Source: Thermothelomyces thermophilus ATCC 42464
Lineage: Eukaryota; Ascomycota; Sordariomycetes; Sordariales; Chaetomiaceae
Assembly: GCF_000226095.1 (NCBI RefSeq)
Contig: NC_016472.1
Location: 9,920,001-9,984,000 of the forward strand
DNA: 64,000 bases
Reading direction: 5' to 3'
Shown one piece after another: positions 38,185 to 48,066 of the stretch (position 1 is its first letter; each line of letters opens with the position of its first letter). Position numbers and translations under genes: made by a program. Below the pieces are notes generated by a model that was given only the letters and a program-made list of their open reading frames with translations, ran no database searches and was not told where the DNA came from.

Positions 38185-40560
38185 TAGGCTTATAGATATA
38201 TAAAGGTAAGAGTTTAAGATTAATACCACTTTCTATAGCCTAAGTCTAGTAGTATATTAGTATATACTCTATTAAATTAATTGTTGTAATATTATTATCT
38301 TACTTAATCTTATAGATAGTAAGCCTATATTAATGTCTTACCTAGCTCTCGAAATTCTAGATGACTCCTATAATCTAGTCTAGTAACTTTATTATTAAGA
38401 GGAAAGGGAAGAGCTTCCTACTATACTTATTAATGATTATAAATAGCTATCGTGATCTATTAATCGCTTTAGGATAGTTAAATAGATCCTAGGCTACTTA
38501 CTAGAACGGGTGTGCCGACTTCTACTTAGGCGGTATTTTCCTAGAGATGACCTTACTTATATAAGTACAAGTATAGCTTTTGTACTTAATATATATTATC
38601 CCCTTAATATAGACGTTTCTAGTGTTATTAATAAGCGCTTTTAATGCTTCTAGTCTAAGGTAGCTAGCTCTTAAGTGCTAAAGATCCTTAGTATCCTCTC
38701 TTATAGTAAGTAACACTCGCGTCTAAGACCTTTTACTATATATAGTAAATATATTCTATAAGAATATATAAACGTTTATAATATCTACTTTACTAATTAA
38801 GATATAGTCTAGGAAGCTCGAGTAATGGGAAAGTAGCTTATATTCGAGGAAGGTAAGATTATACTTATATTCTAACTTACGAAAGATAACGTTATTTTCT
38901 AATATTTTAAAACGTAATAAGTAATCTAAGCTATGGTACTAAATGCCTACCTTAAGTAATAGAGCTTCTAGGATGATATTAATATAGAATCCTTTGACAA
39001 TAGCGATATCCTTAAGTATTAGGTTCTTAGTATATAGTCTATATAGTCTATCTAGAACGTTCTTAATTACCTAAGTGCCCTTCTTACTAATAGGAAAGGT
39101 TATTATATCTACTTTGACAAACTTAGGATCTTCTACCTTAATAAATGTCCTAGGTAAAAGGAACTTCTTATCGTTAACTAAGTAAGTTACTCTATATAAG
39201 TCTAGTAAAGTACTTTCCGAAAGAAGATAACGCTATAGAATGACTATACTAAATGCCTTATAGTAAGTTAAGAGCTCGCTAAGTAGTTAAAGGCTAATAA
39301 TTAACGTATTAAGGGAACTAGAGTATCCTACCCCTAACTATCTAAAATAAGATAGCTCCCCCTACTTAGTAATAAGTTAGTTTTTTAGTCTAGCTTACTT
39401 TAACTTATTAAGCTCCTAGTAAATCCTCTTATATTCCTTATTAGGAAGGTATAAGCATTACTTATTACTATAGACGGCTTACTTAAGCGTATAATAGTCT
39501 ATTAGATCCTATAGATATCTTAGATGCTTATAGGGATATCTTATATTATACCATTAAGCGTATAAGTCTCTACCTCTCTCCTTACCACTCTTTCAAGCTA
39601 TAAGAAATATTAGTATATAAGTTATTAAAAAGATTCTATACTTCCAAGAGACTCTAGATTATATATTATTATTAATTAGAATCTTAGCCATTATAATAAA
39701 GGTACCAAGCTCTAGAAGTAGCTATTCTATACTATTAGCAAGCTCGATTTCTATCCTCTTATTTGCTACCTAGATTAGTAAGATATATACTATAATAATG
39801 TTAAGAAAGGTATAAAGTCCTTATATACCCTATACTTCTAGGATATTATATTAGATAGCTTATTAGAAGGCGATATTAAAGTTACAAATCTAGCACTATA
39901 GATTAACTCCTAAATGCTTAGTTACATTAAGACTAGTTATATATTATACTATAACTATTATATAAAGTATTACAATAGATAGTATAAGTATAAAGCAAAG
40001 TGCCTAGATAATCCCCCTAATAAGGTTAATATCCTTCTTCTTATACGCTTTTATAGCTTTATGGAGTTTAGAATCTATAATATATACTAACTAGCGTTAT
40101 AACTATCCTATCTACTTACTAACGTCTATAGTATATGTAATATCTTTATAAAAGGAGTCTTATAATCGTACGAATTCGGCTACAATAGCTACATTAGAAG
40201 GCATCAAATCTATAAATATCGAGGGCAATAATCCTTCTAAGAGTTGCTCCTAGGAAGCTAGGATAAGGTTATCTCTAGCTTATTTACAGGTTAGGCACTA
40301 TAGAACTTCTAGATCTAGCTTATAGTCGCTATCAGGGTTAACAAATCCCTATATACTAGCGAATTTAGCCTATAACTATAGTTCGATATACCACGAGTTC
40401 TAGGAACTAGGCCCTATAAGGTATATAGAAGTCTCGACTAAAATCTCGGATATAATAGACGCGTTGTCGAAAGCGTATTAAAGCAGGGTAAGAGAGTTCG
40501 TAATAGAAGAAGCTACTACTAATATTAAAGATACGTCGGCAGAGGAGTAGTCAAGGCGCC
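38185..40560 (-). pseudogene. Element D copia gag-pol, N-terminal half to integrase core
   Basis: Read on minus with RIP stops taken as Gln. Near 38700-38560 a gag-pre-integrase region reads LRASYLRLEALKAL, then IKYKSYTCTYISKV. The integrase core follows: HPFQQVAQDLFNYPKAI, LFIIINKYSRKLFPFLL and YKIKQDNN, then GINLKLLPLYIS next to the insertion point of element C. These match the copia integrase layout (D...D with a GI..E.S.PY..E motif). Gag and protease should occupy about 39200-40560 but were not individually resolved. The plus-strand frame across the same bases is an artefact. Confidence 0.8.
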
Positions 40561-40571
40561 AGGCTTATAAC
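40555..40571 (-). promoter_or_regulatory. Possible primer-binding site of element D
   Basis: Directly after the 5' LTR, read on minus, is GTTATAAGCCTGGCGCC. Allowing one RIP change (TG to TA), its first ten bases are the complement of the anticodon stem-loop GGCTCATAAC found in initiator methionine tRNA. Some copia elements prime from such a half-tRNA. This is inference from family knowledge; the tRNA itself is not in the window. Confidence 0.4.
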
Positions 40572-40784
40572 TGCCGAACGTAGTGATGAGCTTCCGGGAG
40601 CGTTAAAAGCAGTCTGTAGTAGATGGCTTGTACGAAGGAAAAGAGTGCCTTGTTAAAGCTATCTATAAAGGAGATAAAACGAGTGGTATTTATAGACAAA
40701 GGGACTGGCTAATGCGTTGAACAGCCTTATACAGCTGTGGCAAACGTGTGGCTAATACGTTTGGAAGCTCTATAGCTTCTGACA
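40572..40784 (-). repeat. 5' LTR of element D
   Basis: 213 bp, TGCCGAACG to CTTCTGACA on plus, followed by target duplication AAGAG. A TATA-like TCTATAAATA (read on minus) lies mid-LTR. It is less RIP-mutated than the left copy. Confidence 0.92.
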
Positions 40785-40996
40785 AAGAGTGCCGGAATGA
40801 GACTGCGAGGAATGATTGAATAATCAATCAAATCGACTGCTCCGAAGCAGATTCTTATACTTGGCCGCCATTGACATCTGATTTAGGGACTCCTAGGACC
40901 CTGGACATTAGCTTCAAAGATGGCCTCCTCGAAGCCAATTATCTAAGGGTTCGTTGCAGGAAAAGAGAAGGAAAGGAAAGAGTAGTACTGAATGGG

Positions 40997-41207
40997 TGTC
41001 AGAAGCTGTGGAGCTTCTAAGAGTATTAGCCACATACATGCCACAGCTGTATGAGGCTGTTCAACGCATTGGCCAGTTCCTTTGTCTATAAATATCAGTC
41101 GTTTTGTCTCCTTTGTAGATAGTTCAACAAGGCACTCTTTTCCTTCGTACAGCCACCCACTGCAGACTGCTTTCAACGCTCCCGGAAGCTCATCACTGCG
41201 TTCGGCA
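40997..41207 (+). repeat. Solo LTR of the element D family
   Basis: 211 bp from TGTCAGAAGCTG to GCGTTCGGCA, flanked by a perfect 5-bp duplication ATGGG (40992-40996 and 41208-41212). It matches the D LTRs in reverse orientation and carries the same TCTATAAATA. There is no internal region, so it is a solo LTR left by LTR-LTR recombination of an independent insertion. It keeps CA/TG dinucleotides that the D LTRs have lost. Confidence 0.93.
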
Positions 41208-41212
41208 ATGGG

Positions 41213-41982
41213 GAAACAACAAATACGTTCATCAGGACCAACCGAAATGACTTCAATGTATTATTGATTATCCCGAAGCTGACAGTTTCTGAGCCGCCAG
41301 TTCGATGTTGAAACGGCACTTTTGACATATTTATATTCCTCCCCCTTCCCCCAGAAACCCCCCCCTTCCCCGGGGGGCCCCGCGCCCCCGCAAACCCCCC
41401 CCCCCAAAAAAAAAAAAAAAAAAAAAAAAAAAAGGAAGAAGAAGAAGAAAAGAAAGCAAGCTGCCTAGCTGTCTAGTACAGTACTTTCCGGTCCGAGTGC
41501 AACCCCCGGGGGGGTAGGTAGAAGCTCTCTTCTTGAGACCTGCTACGTTTGAGATTTTGTGCACGCGCCCTGCCGACCTCAGCTCCGCCTCCACCAAGTT
41601 GAAACATATCGCCGAGCCCCTAGCTCAGCGTGATGCTGCCAAATCATCGCACCTTCGTTTCGAATTGCCTCAAAGGTAACAATCCTCGGTACGGGAATCG
41701 CAAAATGCCCAGCAAGCACGTAATGGTCCTGACGGCCAAGGGAGTAAAGCTTCCTCCGTCCCCTCTCCCGCGCGCCATCCTCTCTCGATGGTGCTTCAGC
41801 GCGGGCTTAGGCGACTAATTATCGAACGGCGTGTCCCCGTCCGCTCACAGCACAGGACCGGTAGACAGCCTGATTGCTCTCAATGATCGCTTGGACCGCC
41901 CCGGCGAGAGCACCGTCTATAAAATATTATATCTTCGCGTGGCATGTTCCGCATCATTAATCCCGCCCTCAAGTGACTGACC
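41213..41982. other. Intergenic region with homopolymer tract
   Basis: 770 bp between the solo LTR and the next gene, holding its promoter. 41337-41437 is a C-rich stretch running into about 30 consecutive A. No gene is seen. The 62-codon frame at 41630 is not convincing. Confidence 0.5.
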
Positions 41983-43259
41983 ATGGGACCTTGGTCGAGG
42001 CGAAGAAGTCGACGTAACACCGTTAGCAGACTGGTCCGTCATAGGGACAACTCTGTCCTGGCAGATCGCAAGGCAGTCTCGGAGAGCGGCGGCGATGACG
42101 ACGGTGACCTTCCGGGACTCGGCAAGGGGAGAGGGAAAGGCAAAGGGGGTCCGCATCGGTCTCTCCCGAGCACATCGAGCTCCGATGCCTCGTCGCCTTC
42201 AACTGAGCCCTTTACCCAACCTCCAGCCTCGGAGACTACGACTTCGAGCGATACCACCACGACGGACTTCACTACTACCAGTGCCCTTTTTGAGCCGCCA
42301 GAGTCAACATCGCTGCCGTTGGTTTCCACTCAGCTTTCACAGCCGCTCCCTCCCATCGAAACCCAGAGTGCTATTGCTCCAACGCCGACGTCTTCCGTGC
42401 CGGAACTAAGCCCTGTCCTAAGCACTCTCCCGAGCGGGACAACCACGACTGCACCCTTTCCAACCATTCCAGCATCTCAAGGATCGATCGGCAGGAACGA
42501 TCTGGATGCTCAGCAGATAGCCGGGATCGTCGTTGGCTCCTCGGGTAAGAGAATAATTAGAGGTTTTGAAAAAGGGAAAGGGGGGGCGCAGAGAGACCAG
42601 TCTCCACCTTCCCCGGCGGCGCAGTATCAAGGTGCCGCTGAGTAAAGGTAGGATGCAATGCTCACTCATTCGCTTTTTTTCCAGGACTCCTCCTTCTCCT
42701 CGCAATCACCTCCCTCTTGATCGTCCTGCGCCGCAGGAGGAGAGGCTCGGGCCCGAACCCAAGGAAGCGCGGTATCGCAGATCTGTTCAGGGGTTTGGTA
42801 TCGAGATCAACGGTCAGGAACCGGACCTCCGGCCACTCCTCGCCCGAGACGGAAGAAAAGCGGCCCCTGGCGCCGGAACCTCGACGTTTACCCAGCACCG
42901 GCAGCACCCTCCCCTTCCACCTCTCCTCCCCCTCCTCCTCCTCCTCCTCCTCCTCCTCCGCCTCCCTCTCCCACTCCGACGTCGACGTCGACGCCGACGC
43001 CGACGCCGACGCCTTCTCCGTCCTCTCGCTCCCCACGACCTTCGCCGCGGACCGGCCCACAAGCCCCCGCATCAGCGCCGGCACCTACACCGGCACCTTC
43101 CTCTCGCCCACCCCGCTCCGTCACCCCACCTATCCCGCACCGGCCGCCACCCGACCGGATCCAAACGGGAAGAACCCCGGCCCGGGCCATGGTCCCCCTC
43201 AGCTGGGCGCGCCGCCCATCCCTCTGACCGCTCGCCTTTCGAGCGTGGGAGTAGGATAA
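41983..43259 (+). CDS. Single-pass membrane protein with Ser/Thr-rich and low-complexity regions
   Basis: Proposed CDS is join(41983..42544, 42685..43259), 378 residues. The intron has a GTAAGA donor and a TTTTCCAG acceptor and joins in phase 1. The N-terminus is Arg-rich (MGPWSRRRSRR) with no clear signal peptide. Residues about 60-175 are Ser/Thr/Pro-rich, the kind of segment that is heavily O-glycosylated when outside the cell. The spliced junction restores a membrane helix, QIAGIVVGSSG-LLLLLAITSLLIVL, followed by RRRRRGSG, which suggests the C-terminus is cytosolic. The tail contains poly-Ser and Asp-Val/Asp-Ala repeats. This architecture resembles fungal wall-stress or mucin-like membrane proteins, but there is no diagnostic domain, so the role is unknown. 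Confidence 0.75.
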
Positions 43260-44388
43260 GAGCCGGAGTGGAAGTAAGGGTTGGTTGGTTGGGTCTTCGG
43301 TGGAAAAGCGGATGGTGCGGCAGACGTTTTGTTCGGGTTTGCCCAAGGGTTTTTGCTTAATAAGAGGAGCTCCGTACTCCTAGGTACGCTATATAATACG
43401 TGGGTTGGGTCATCCAAAATCTGATACCCATGGGGGGGGGGGGGGGGGGAGTATTGATAGACAGGCAGTCGTGTCATTCCGAGTTGATAACGGGTGCATT
43501 ATTGTATGTAGAATTGCGTATATATGCACGTGTGTTCAATTTACCAAACACATGCTCTCCTTCTTTACCTCCTCGTCAACAGAGTCCCGAGTTGGCCTCT
43601 AGAGGGCGTGTTGGAACCCCAGTTCCTCCTGGAAGCGACAACGCACCCTTGTGTTTTCTGTGATGCTTGATGGTTGTTGCTTGGTTTGGAAGCACCAGAA
43701 GACCAACCGCCCGAGATTCGGCATGTCACACGACCTTTTCACACACAGACTTTCGCCACACTGTACCATTACAATCGATTCACTCATGTATCATTTTCTA
43801 TTTTGGTAGTACATAGCCAAAAGCATTCCTGCTCGCTATGCTGAGTGGAGATGTGTCGGGAGTGCTCTTAACCGCAAGGTGAGCGTTTATCCTCTCGAAA
43901 TGCGTCCGATCCTGCTTCATCTGATCCTTGTTTCACAACCAGCACTGCAACCGAGTGCCCCAATTAAAACATACCCCAACCACCCAAACCGAGCCTCTCA
44001 CACACGGACTCGGGGCCCCCGTAAACTCTATCCGATAAACGCCCCGCTGACCCACGTCACCATTTTTGATATGCCCATGATAGACGAACAAAAAAGGAAA
44101 AAAAAAAATTGCACGTCTCTAGTCCGTCCCCCACCCCCTTTGCTCCGTCCCTCCCAGTTCTAGTTTGTCTTCGGCGTAATGGTTGAAAAAACCCCCTCGA
44201 GTACACTCGTCCTAAGACAGCCCAACCGCCAATATCGTGTCGCAAAGGGGGTATCACTCCAAGAAGAACAACACCGGAGAGACCAGGACGTTAGGAAAAC
44301 CCGACCCAGAGAAAGGGGGGGAAAAGCGAGGAAAAACAATTAAAAGAAATAAGAAAATCGGCAAATGAAGAACGGCGGTTGGAACAGC
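43260..44388. other. Convergent 3' intergenic spacer
   Basis: 1.1 kb between the membrane-protein gene (plus) and the PPR gene (minus), both ending here. A run of about 18 G lies at 43432-43449, and an A-rich run at 44094-44108. No gene was recognised. Confidence 0.5.
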
Positions 44389-47300
44389 TTAGGCCACCAC
44401 AGCAGTCTCTGCCGCATGTGGCCCGCCCAACAGCTCAAGAACCTTGTTGACCACCGCGCTGGGGTACCCGCGGGTAAGCATCTCGCTGACGACGCTATTC
44501 GCACCCTCGCGGTCCTGAACTGACAGGAATGCTCTCGTCATGGCTTCATACGTGCTAGGCTCGCGCTTCTCGCGTCCGACGGCAGAGTAAATCTCCTTGG
44601 CTTTGCTGATAACGTTCTCGGCAGCCCAGCCGTGGATGAGCGTGTTTGCGATGTAGGGCGTCAACTCAACCCCCTTGGCCCGCATTTCGGCGAGCAGGGG
44701 CTCCGTATCCCTGACCTGGTGATTGGCCACCATGGCCTCGAACAGAGCCTGGTAGAGGCAGGGGTGCGCCGGCACGGTGCTGTCCGTCATGACCGCGTCA
44801 AAGACGCGACGAGCACCCTCCATATCGTGGAGAATGCAGCCGCGAGCATGAATCAGCGAGGCGTAGTGGACGGCTTCGGGTTGTTGGCCCGAAGCGCGGA
44901 TCATGTCCAGGACGTCCTCGGCAGCCTTCATGTCGACAGGCTCCAAGGTGGCATGGGCATCGACAAGGAGCTTGAAGGTGTGGGCAGTCGGAGCAATGCC
45001 CTTAGACTTCATGCGCTCATAGTACTCGAGAGCCTTGGTCTTGTCCCGCTTGGTGGTCAAGAAGAATTGCATCATGCTGTTGTACGGAGCCGGCCGTGCC
45101 TTGTAGTTTGGCATCGACTCCATCTCGTCAAACAGCTCCTCAGCGAACTTCTCATCGCTGACGCGGCAGAGGGCGTTAACGATCGTGCCGTACGTGACCG
45201 ACGTGGGCTTGATCCCCAACGCCCGCATCTCGGCGAAGTAGAAAAGGGCATCATCAATCCGGCGGGCCTTGCCGAGCTTGCCGATGAGGGCGTTATACAG
45301 GAAGGACGTTGGCTCGACACCCTCGGTCTTGGCACGGATGAATATCTTGACCGCCTCGGAGGCCTCATCAACCATCTTGCCGGACTCCCGCAGCGTCGTG
45401 ATGTACAGGCCGTAGGTGTTAGCAGAGGGCGTAGAACCCATGGCAAGCAGCTCTTGGTGGTACTCCTCGGCCATCGCCCTGCGACCGTGCGCGAGGCAGG
45501 CGCCAATCATGGCGTCCAGAATCGAAGACCATCCGTAACGAACCACGGGGTATTGGGGAAGCGGCGGGACGTCGTTGCGAGCCATAGCGAGGATCTCCTG
45601 GCAAAGGTCGAACTTATCCTCCTTGCTGGCGGCCGAGATGAGCTTGGCATACACGACGTAGCGGGGATGCCGACCGGCGCGACGCATGTTCCGGAAGCGA
45701 ACCAGCGCCTCGGACAGCTTCGATTTGCGGCCAGAAGCACCGTCCAGCTCCTGCGTGATGATGAAGGAGCCTTTGACGTCGGTGTTGTGGGCATACGGAT
45801 CGAATGTGTCCTCTTGATGGGCAACGGCAGGCGTCTGCGGGTACGGCGATGCGGGATAGGACTGAGGAACTTCGGGAGCCGCCACCGGAACGGTTCGAGG
45901 GTCGACAATGCCGCGGGCGTTCATAAACCGCGAAACGAACTCGACGCCTTCTTCAATCTCGTCGGCTGACTGCGGGTTCAGCTCCTTGATCCGTTGGAAC
46001 ATGTACTCGGCCTGAGTGAGGCCCTCGAGAACCTGGCCGGAGCCAATCATGGCGACCGCGTACATGGCAGTCGGCTCGATGAAGTCCACGGTCGGCTTAG
46101 CATCCGGGCTACAGAGCAGGTCCCAGTACCTAGTGGCAGTAGCAACGTCACCCTCACGAACGCTCATAGCGAGCATGGCGATCGCGGGAGGCGCAGCAGC
46201 ATTTTGGGGCAGCAGATTGGCAAAAGCAGCCACGGCGGATTGCTTGTCACCGTGGTCAGCGGCGACCGTAGCAAGCTCGCCCATGGTCGGCAACCTGGCC
46301 TCGCTCTCAATCTGCTGAGCCCAATGAAGCGCCTCGCGGTATATTCCTCGGTCGATGAATCCTTTGACGAAGCCGCCGGCAATGATGGCATCCTTAACGT
46401 CCGAGGCCTTGGAGCTATACTCCTGTACAATCTTGTGATAGAACTTTACCGCGCCTTCGACCTTGTCCGAGACAATATAGGCCTTGATGACGGAAGCGTA
46501 GACCTGGGCATCAAGACGATCTTTCAAAGTCGGCTCCCCCTGGTCGTTCGCCATGGCCAGGTTGCGGTATTCGTTGTAACACTCGACGGCACTAACAAGA
46601 TCCCCAGTGTTGGCAAACGCCGTAATCATGGCGGGAAACGTGGCAGCGAACGGGACGATTCCGCTCGACTCCATATGCTCGAAAAGTTGGAGCATGTCGG
46701 AGATTCGGCCGTTCTGGGCGCAAGCCGAAATCAGCTGGTGGTAGGTTTCGGGCGAATACATCGCCTTTTTAGCCGTCACCGACGTCCCGAACAACTTCAT
46801 GGCCAGATCGAGGCGGTCGTCCTCAACCAGCATGGCATACTCAAGCTCATGGGACGCGAACATGAACTTGCCAGGCTCGTCCATGCCACCGAAACGCAGC
46901 CGCTTGGCCTCGAGGGACTGCTTGAGGGAAGTAATCTCCAGAGATCGAGATGCGAGGAGGCCGACGAGGATGTTGTACGTGTCGCTGTCGGGGGAGACCC
47001 TGCGGCGGAGCATGTCGGCGTAGACATCTAGCGCCTTGGTGACAACCTCCCACTTCTCGGACGGCAGGTGAATGGCGGCCATGAGCAGCGCATTGTAAGC
47101 AGATGCGATTGGGCGGACGCCGCCAACCAGCATCGCCTCGAACACGGCTGGGATCTCGGCATATCGTCCAGCCTCGGAGAGTTTGGCAAGATGGTCGGCG
47201 TAGGTCTGCGACTGCGGGTCGACTGGGGACGTCGGGGTACGGGGGGCGCTGGCGGGTGTTTCCGCGCCCCGCGAAACGGGAGAGACAGTCCTCGACCGGA

Positions 47301-47922
47301 TCTCTTCGGCGAGCTGCTCTGCCAGAGCCGGAGACGTCGCACGGAGAGACTCGACCTTCTCTTCGAGTTCCTCTAGCTCTCTCCGCGCCTCAATTTCCCT
47401 CTCGATAGCTGCGTCGATGTGAGCCAGGGCTGCGCGAGCCTCTGGAGGGACGCCCGGTGCAGTGGACCCATTTTCGTTGCTGGTGGCTCCCTCTGGGCTG
47501 AGGGCGAGGGTCTTGGCGTCGGCGCCGACGAGGACGGAGGCCGGGCTGGGCTTCCACTCGATGGGCTTGGGAAATTGAAACTGGACCCACTCCTTCTCCC
47601 CCCCTTCACCGCCATCTTGCGACTTCTGGAGGTGCTCGAAATAGGCATCTAGTCCGCCATGGTTGCTGGCCTTTGTAGGAAGGTGCTCAAGGGAGCTCGC
47701 TGCCTGGGCGCTGGCAGTGTGAAAGGCGGACTGAAGCCCAAGGCCGGCAAGACGGCCGACACGCGTGGCATTGCGCCGCCGCGCAAACGACGGGCGGTTT
47801 TGTGAGTTTAGAACATGGGGGTGGGTGGCGGCGACGACCGACTGGGCGTAGCCATGGGTGAAAGACTTTGTAAATCCTTGTCGGATAAAGCTCTGAAAAA
47901 CGGACGAGTAGACGGAGGGCAT
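44389..47922 (-). CDS. Pentatricopeptide repeat (PPR) protein, probably mitochondrial
   Basis: One uninterrupted frame of 1177 codons. The N-terminus (MPSVYSSVFQSFIRQGFTKS) is basic, hydroxylated and free of acidic residues for some 80 residues, as in a mitochondrial presequence. PPR-type helical repeats are clear: ASAYNALLMAAIHL and SDTYNILVGLLASR near 265-330, SPETYHQLISACAQNGRISD near 395, NTYGLYITTLRESGK near 840, TSFLYNALIGKLGKARRID and TSVTYGTIVNALCRV near 875-925, then TAHTFKLLVDAHA. A Glu-rich coiled-coil-like stretch (AAIEREIEARRELEELEEKV) precedes them. PPR proteins bind organelle RNA and act in processing, stability or translation; related fungal proteins support respiratory-chain mRNAs. 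I cannot assign the specific orthologue. A 445-codon antisense frame here is a shadow. Confidence 0.9.
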   Translation of the reverse strand: MPSVYSSVFQSFIRQGFTKSFTHGYAQSVVAATHPHVLNSQNRPSFARRRNATRVGRLAGLGLQSAFHTASAQAASSLEHLPTKASNHGGLDAYFEHLQKSQDGGEGGEKEWVQFQFPKPIEWKPSPASVLVGADAKTLALSPEGATSNENGSTAPGVPPEARAALAHIDAAIEREIEARRELEELEEKVESLRATSPALAEQLAEEIRSRTVSPVSRGAETPASAPRTPTSPVDPQSQTYADHLAKLSEAGRYAEIPAVFEAMLVGGVRPIASAYNALLMAAIHLPSEKWEVVTKALDVYADMLRRRVSPDSDTYNILVGLLASRSLEITSLKQSLEAKRLRFGGMDEPGKFMFASHELEYAMLVEDDRLDLAMKLFGTSVTAKKAMYSPETYHQLISACAQNGRISDMLQLFEHMESSGIVPFAATFPAMITAFANTGDLVSAVECYNEYRNLAMANDQGEPTLKDRLDAQVYASVIKAYIVSDKVEGAVKFYHKIVQEYSSKASDVKDAIIAGGFVKGFIDRGIYREALHWAQQIESEARLPTMGELATVAADHGDKQSAVAAFANLLPQNAAAPPAIAMLAMSVREGDVATATRYWDLLCSPDAKPTVDFIEPTAMYAVAMIGSGQVLEGLTQAEYMFQRIKELNPQSADEIEEGVEFVSRFMNARGIVDPRTVPVAAPEVPQSYPASPYPQTPAVAHQEDTFDPYAHNTDVKGSFIITQELDGASGRKSKLSEALVRFRNMRRAGRHPRYVVYAKLISAASKEDKFDLCQEILAMARNDVPPLPQYPVVRYGWSSILDAMIGACLAHGRRAMAEEYHQELLAMGSTPSANTYGLYITTLRESGKMVDEASEAVKIFIRAKTEGVEPTSFLYNALIGKLGKARRIDDALFYFAEMRALGIKPTSVTYGTIVNALCRVSDEKFAEELFDEMESMPNYKARPAPYNSMMQFFLTTKRDKTKALEYYERMKSKGIAPTAHTFKLLVDAHATLEPVDMKAAEDVLDMIRASGQQPEAVHYASLIHARGCILHDMEGARRVFDAVMTDSTVPAHPCLYQALFEAMVANHQVRDTEPLLAEMRAKGVELTPYIANTLIHGWAAENVISKAKEIYSAVGREKREPSTYEAMTRAFLSVQDREGANSVVSEMLTRGYPSAVVNKVLELLGGPHAAETAVVA

Positions 47923-48043
47923 TTAGGAAACACCTGGCGGGGAAGGGTTCTGTCGAGGAGGAAAAAGTCAGCAGGTGCTCGCAATGCAATCGCAACGCAG
48001 TCCGCTGCAGTTTTTGCGCGTGTAGGCTTTCCGCCGTACACGT

Positions 48044-48066
48044 CGTTCTTGCAAGGCGCAAGAACG
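48044..48066. repeat. Perfect 9-bp inverted repeat upstream of the PPR gene
   Basis: CGTTCTTGC (48044-48052), loop AAGGC, GCAAGAACG (48058-48066). It lies about 120-145 bp upstream of the PPR start, so it could be a 5' UTR hairpin or a dyad binding site. Confidence 0.6.

Larger units (their letters stand above)
11145..40784 (-). mobile_element. Element D: outer Ty1/copia LTR retrotransposon, RIP-degraded, with three elements nested inside
   Basis: Two 213-bp LTRs in the same orientation (11145-11357 and 40572-40784; TG...CA read on minus) bound the whole island. The 5 bp on either side, AAGAG at 11140-11144 and AAGAG at 40785-40789, match perfectly, showing one insertion event. Removing element A and elements C+B with their target duplications leaves 6981 bp, a normal copia size. 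Read on minus, pol fragments appear in the order pre-integrase, integrase, reverse transcriptase, RNase H, which is the copia order. Coding frames are broken throughout by CAA/CAG to TAA/TAG changes. D must be the oldest insertion of the stack. Confidence 0.93.

Noticed and set aside
38185-40560. A long plus-strand frame with no TGA, readable as ~790 codons if TAG/TAA are Gln
   Set aside because: RIP removes TpG on both strands, so TGA is depleted in every frame. The minus strand gives real copia pre-integrase and integrase motifs over the same bases, so the plus frame is an artefact.
11145-40784. A giant cargo-carrying transposon (Starship-like) with 29-kb body
   Set aside because: No tyrosine-recombinase gene or intact cargo genes are visible. 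The interior is completely explained by nested LTR elements with their own target duplications, apart from two short tails.
44632-47031. Antisense frames of 445 and 345 codons inside the PPR gene
   Set aside because: They mirror a GC-rich coding frame and have no recognisable domain; the minus-strand PPR protein explains the sequence.
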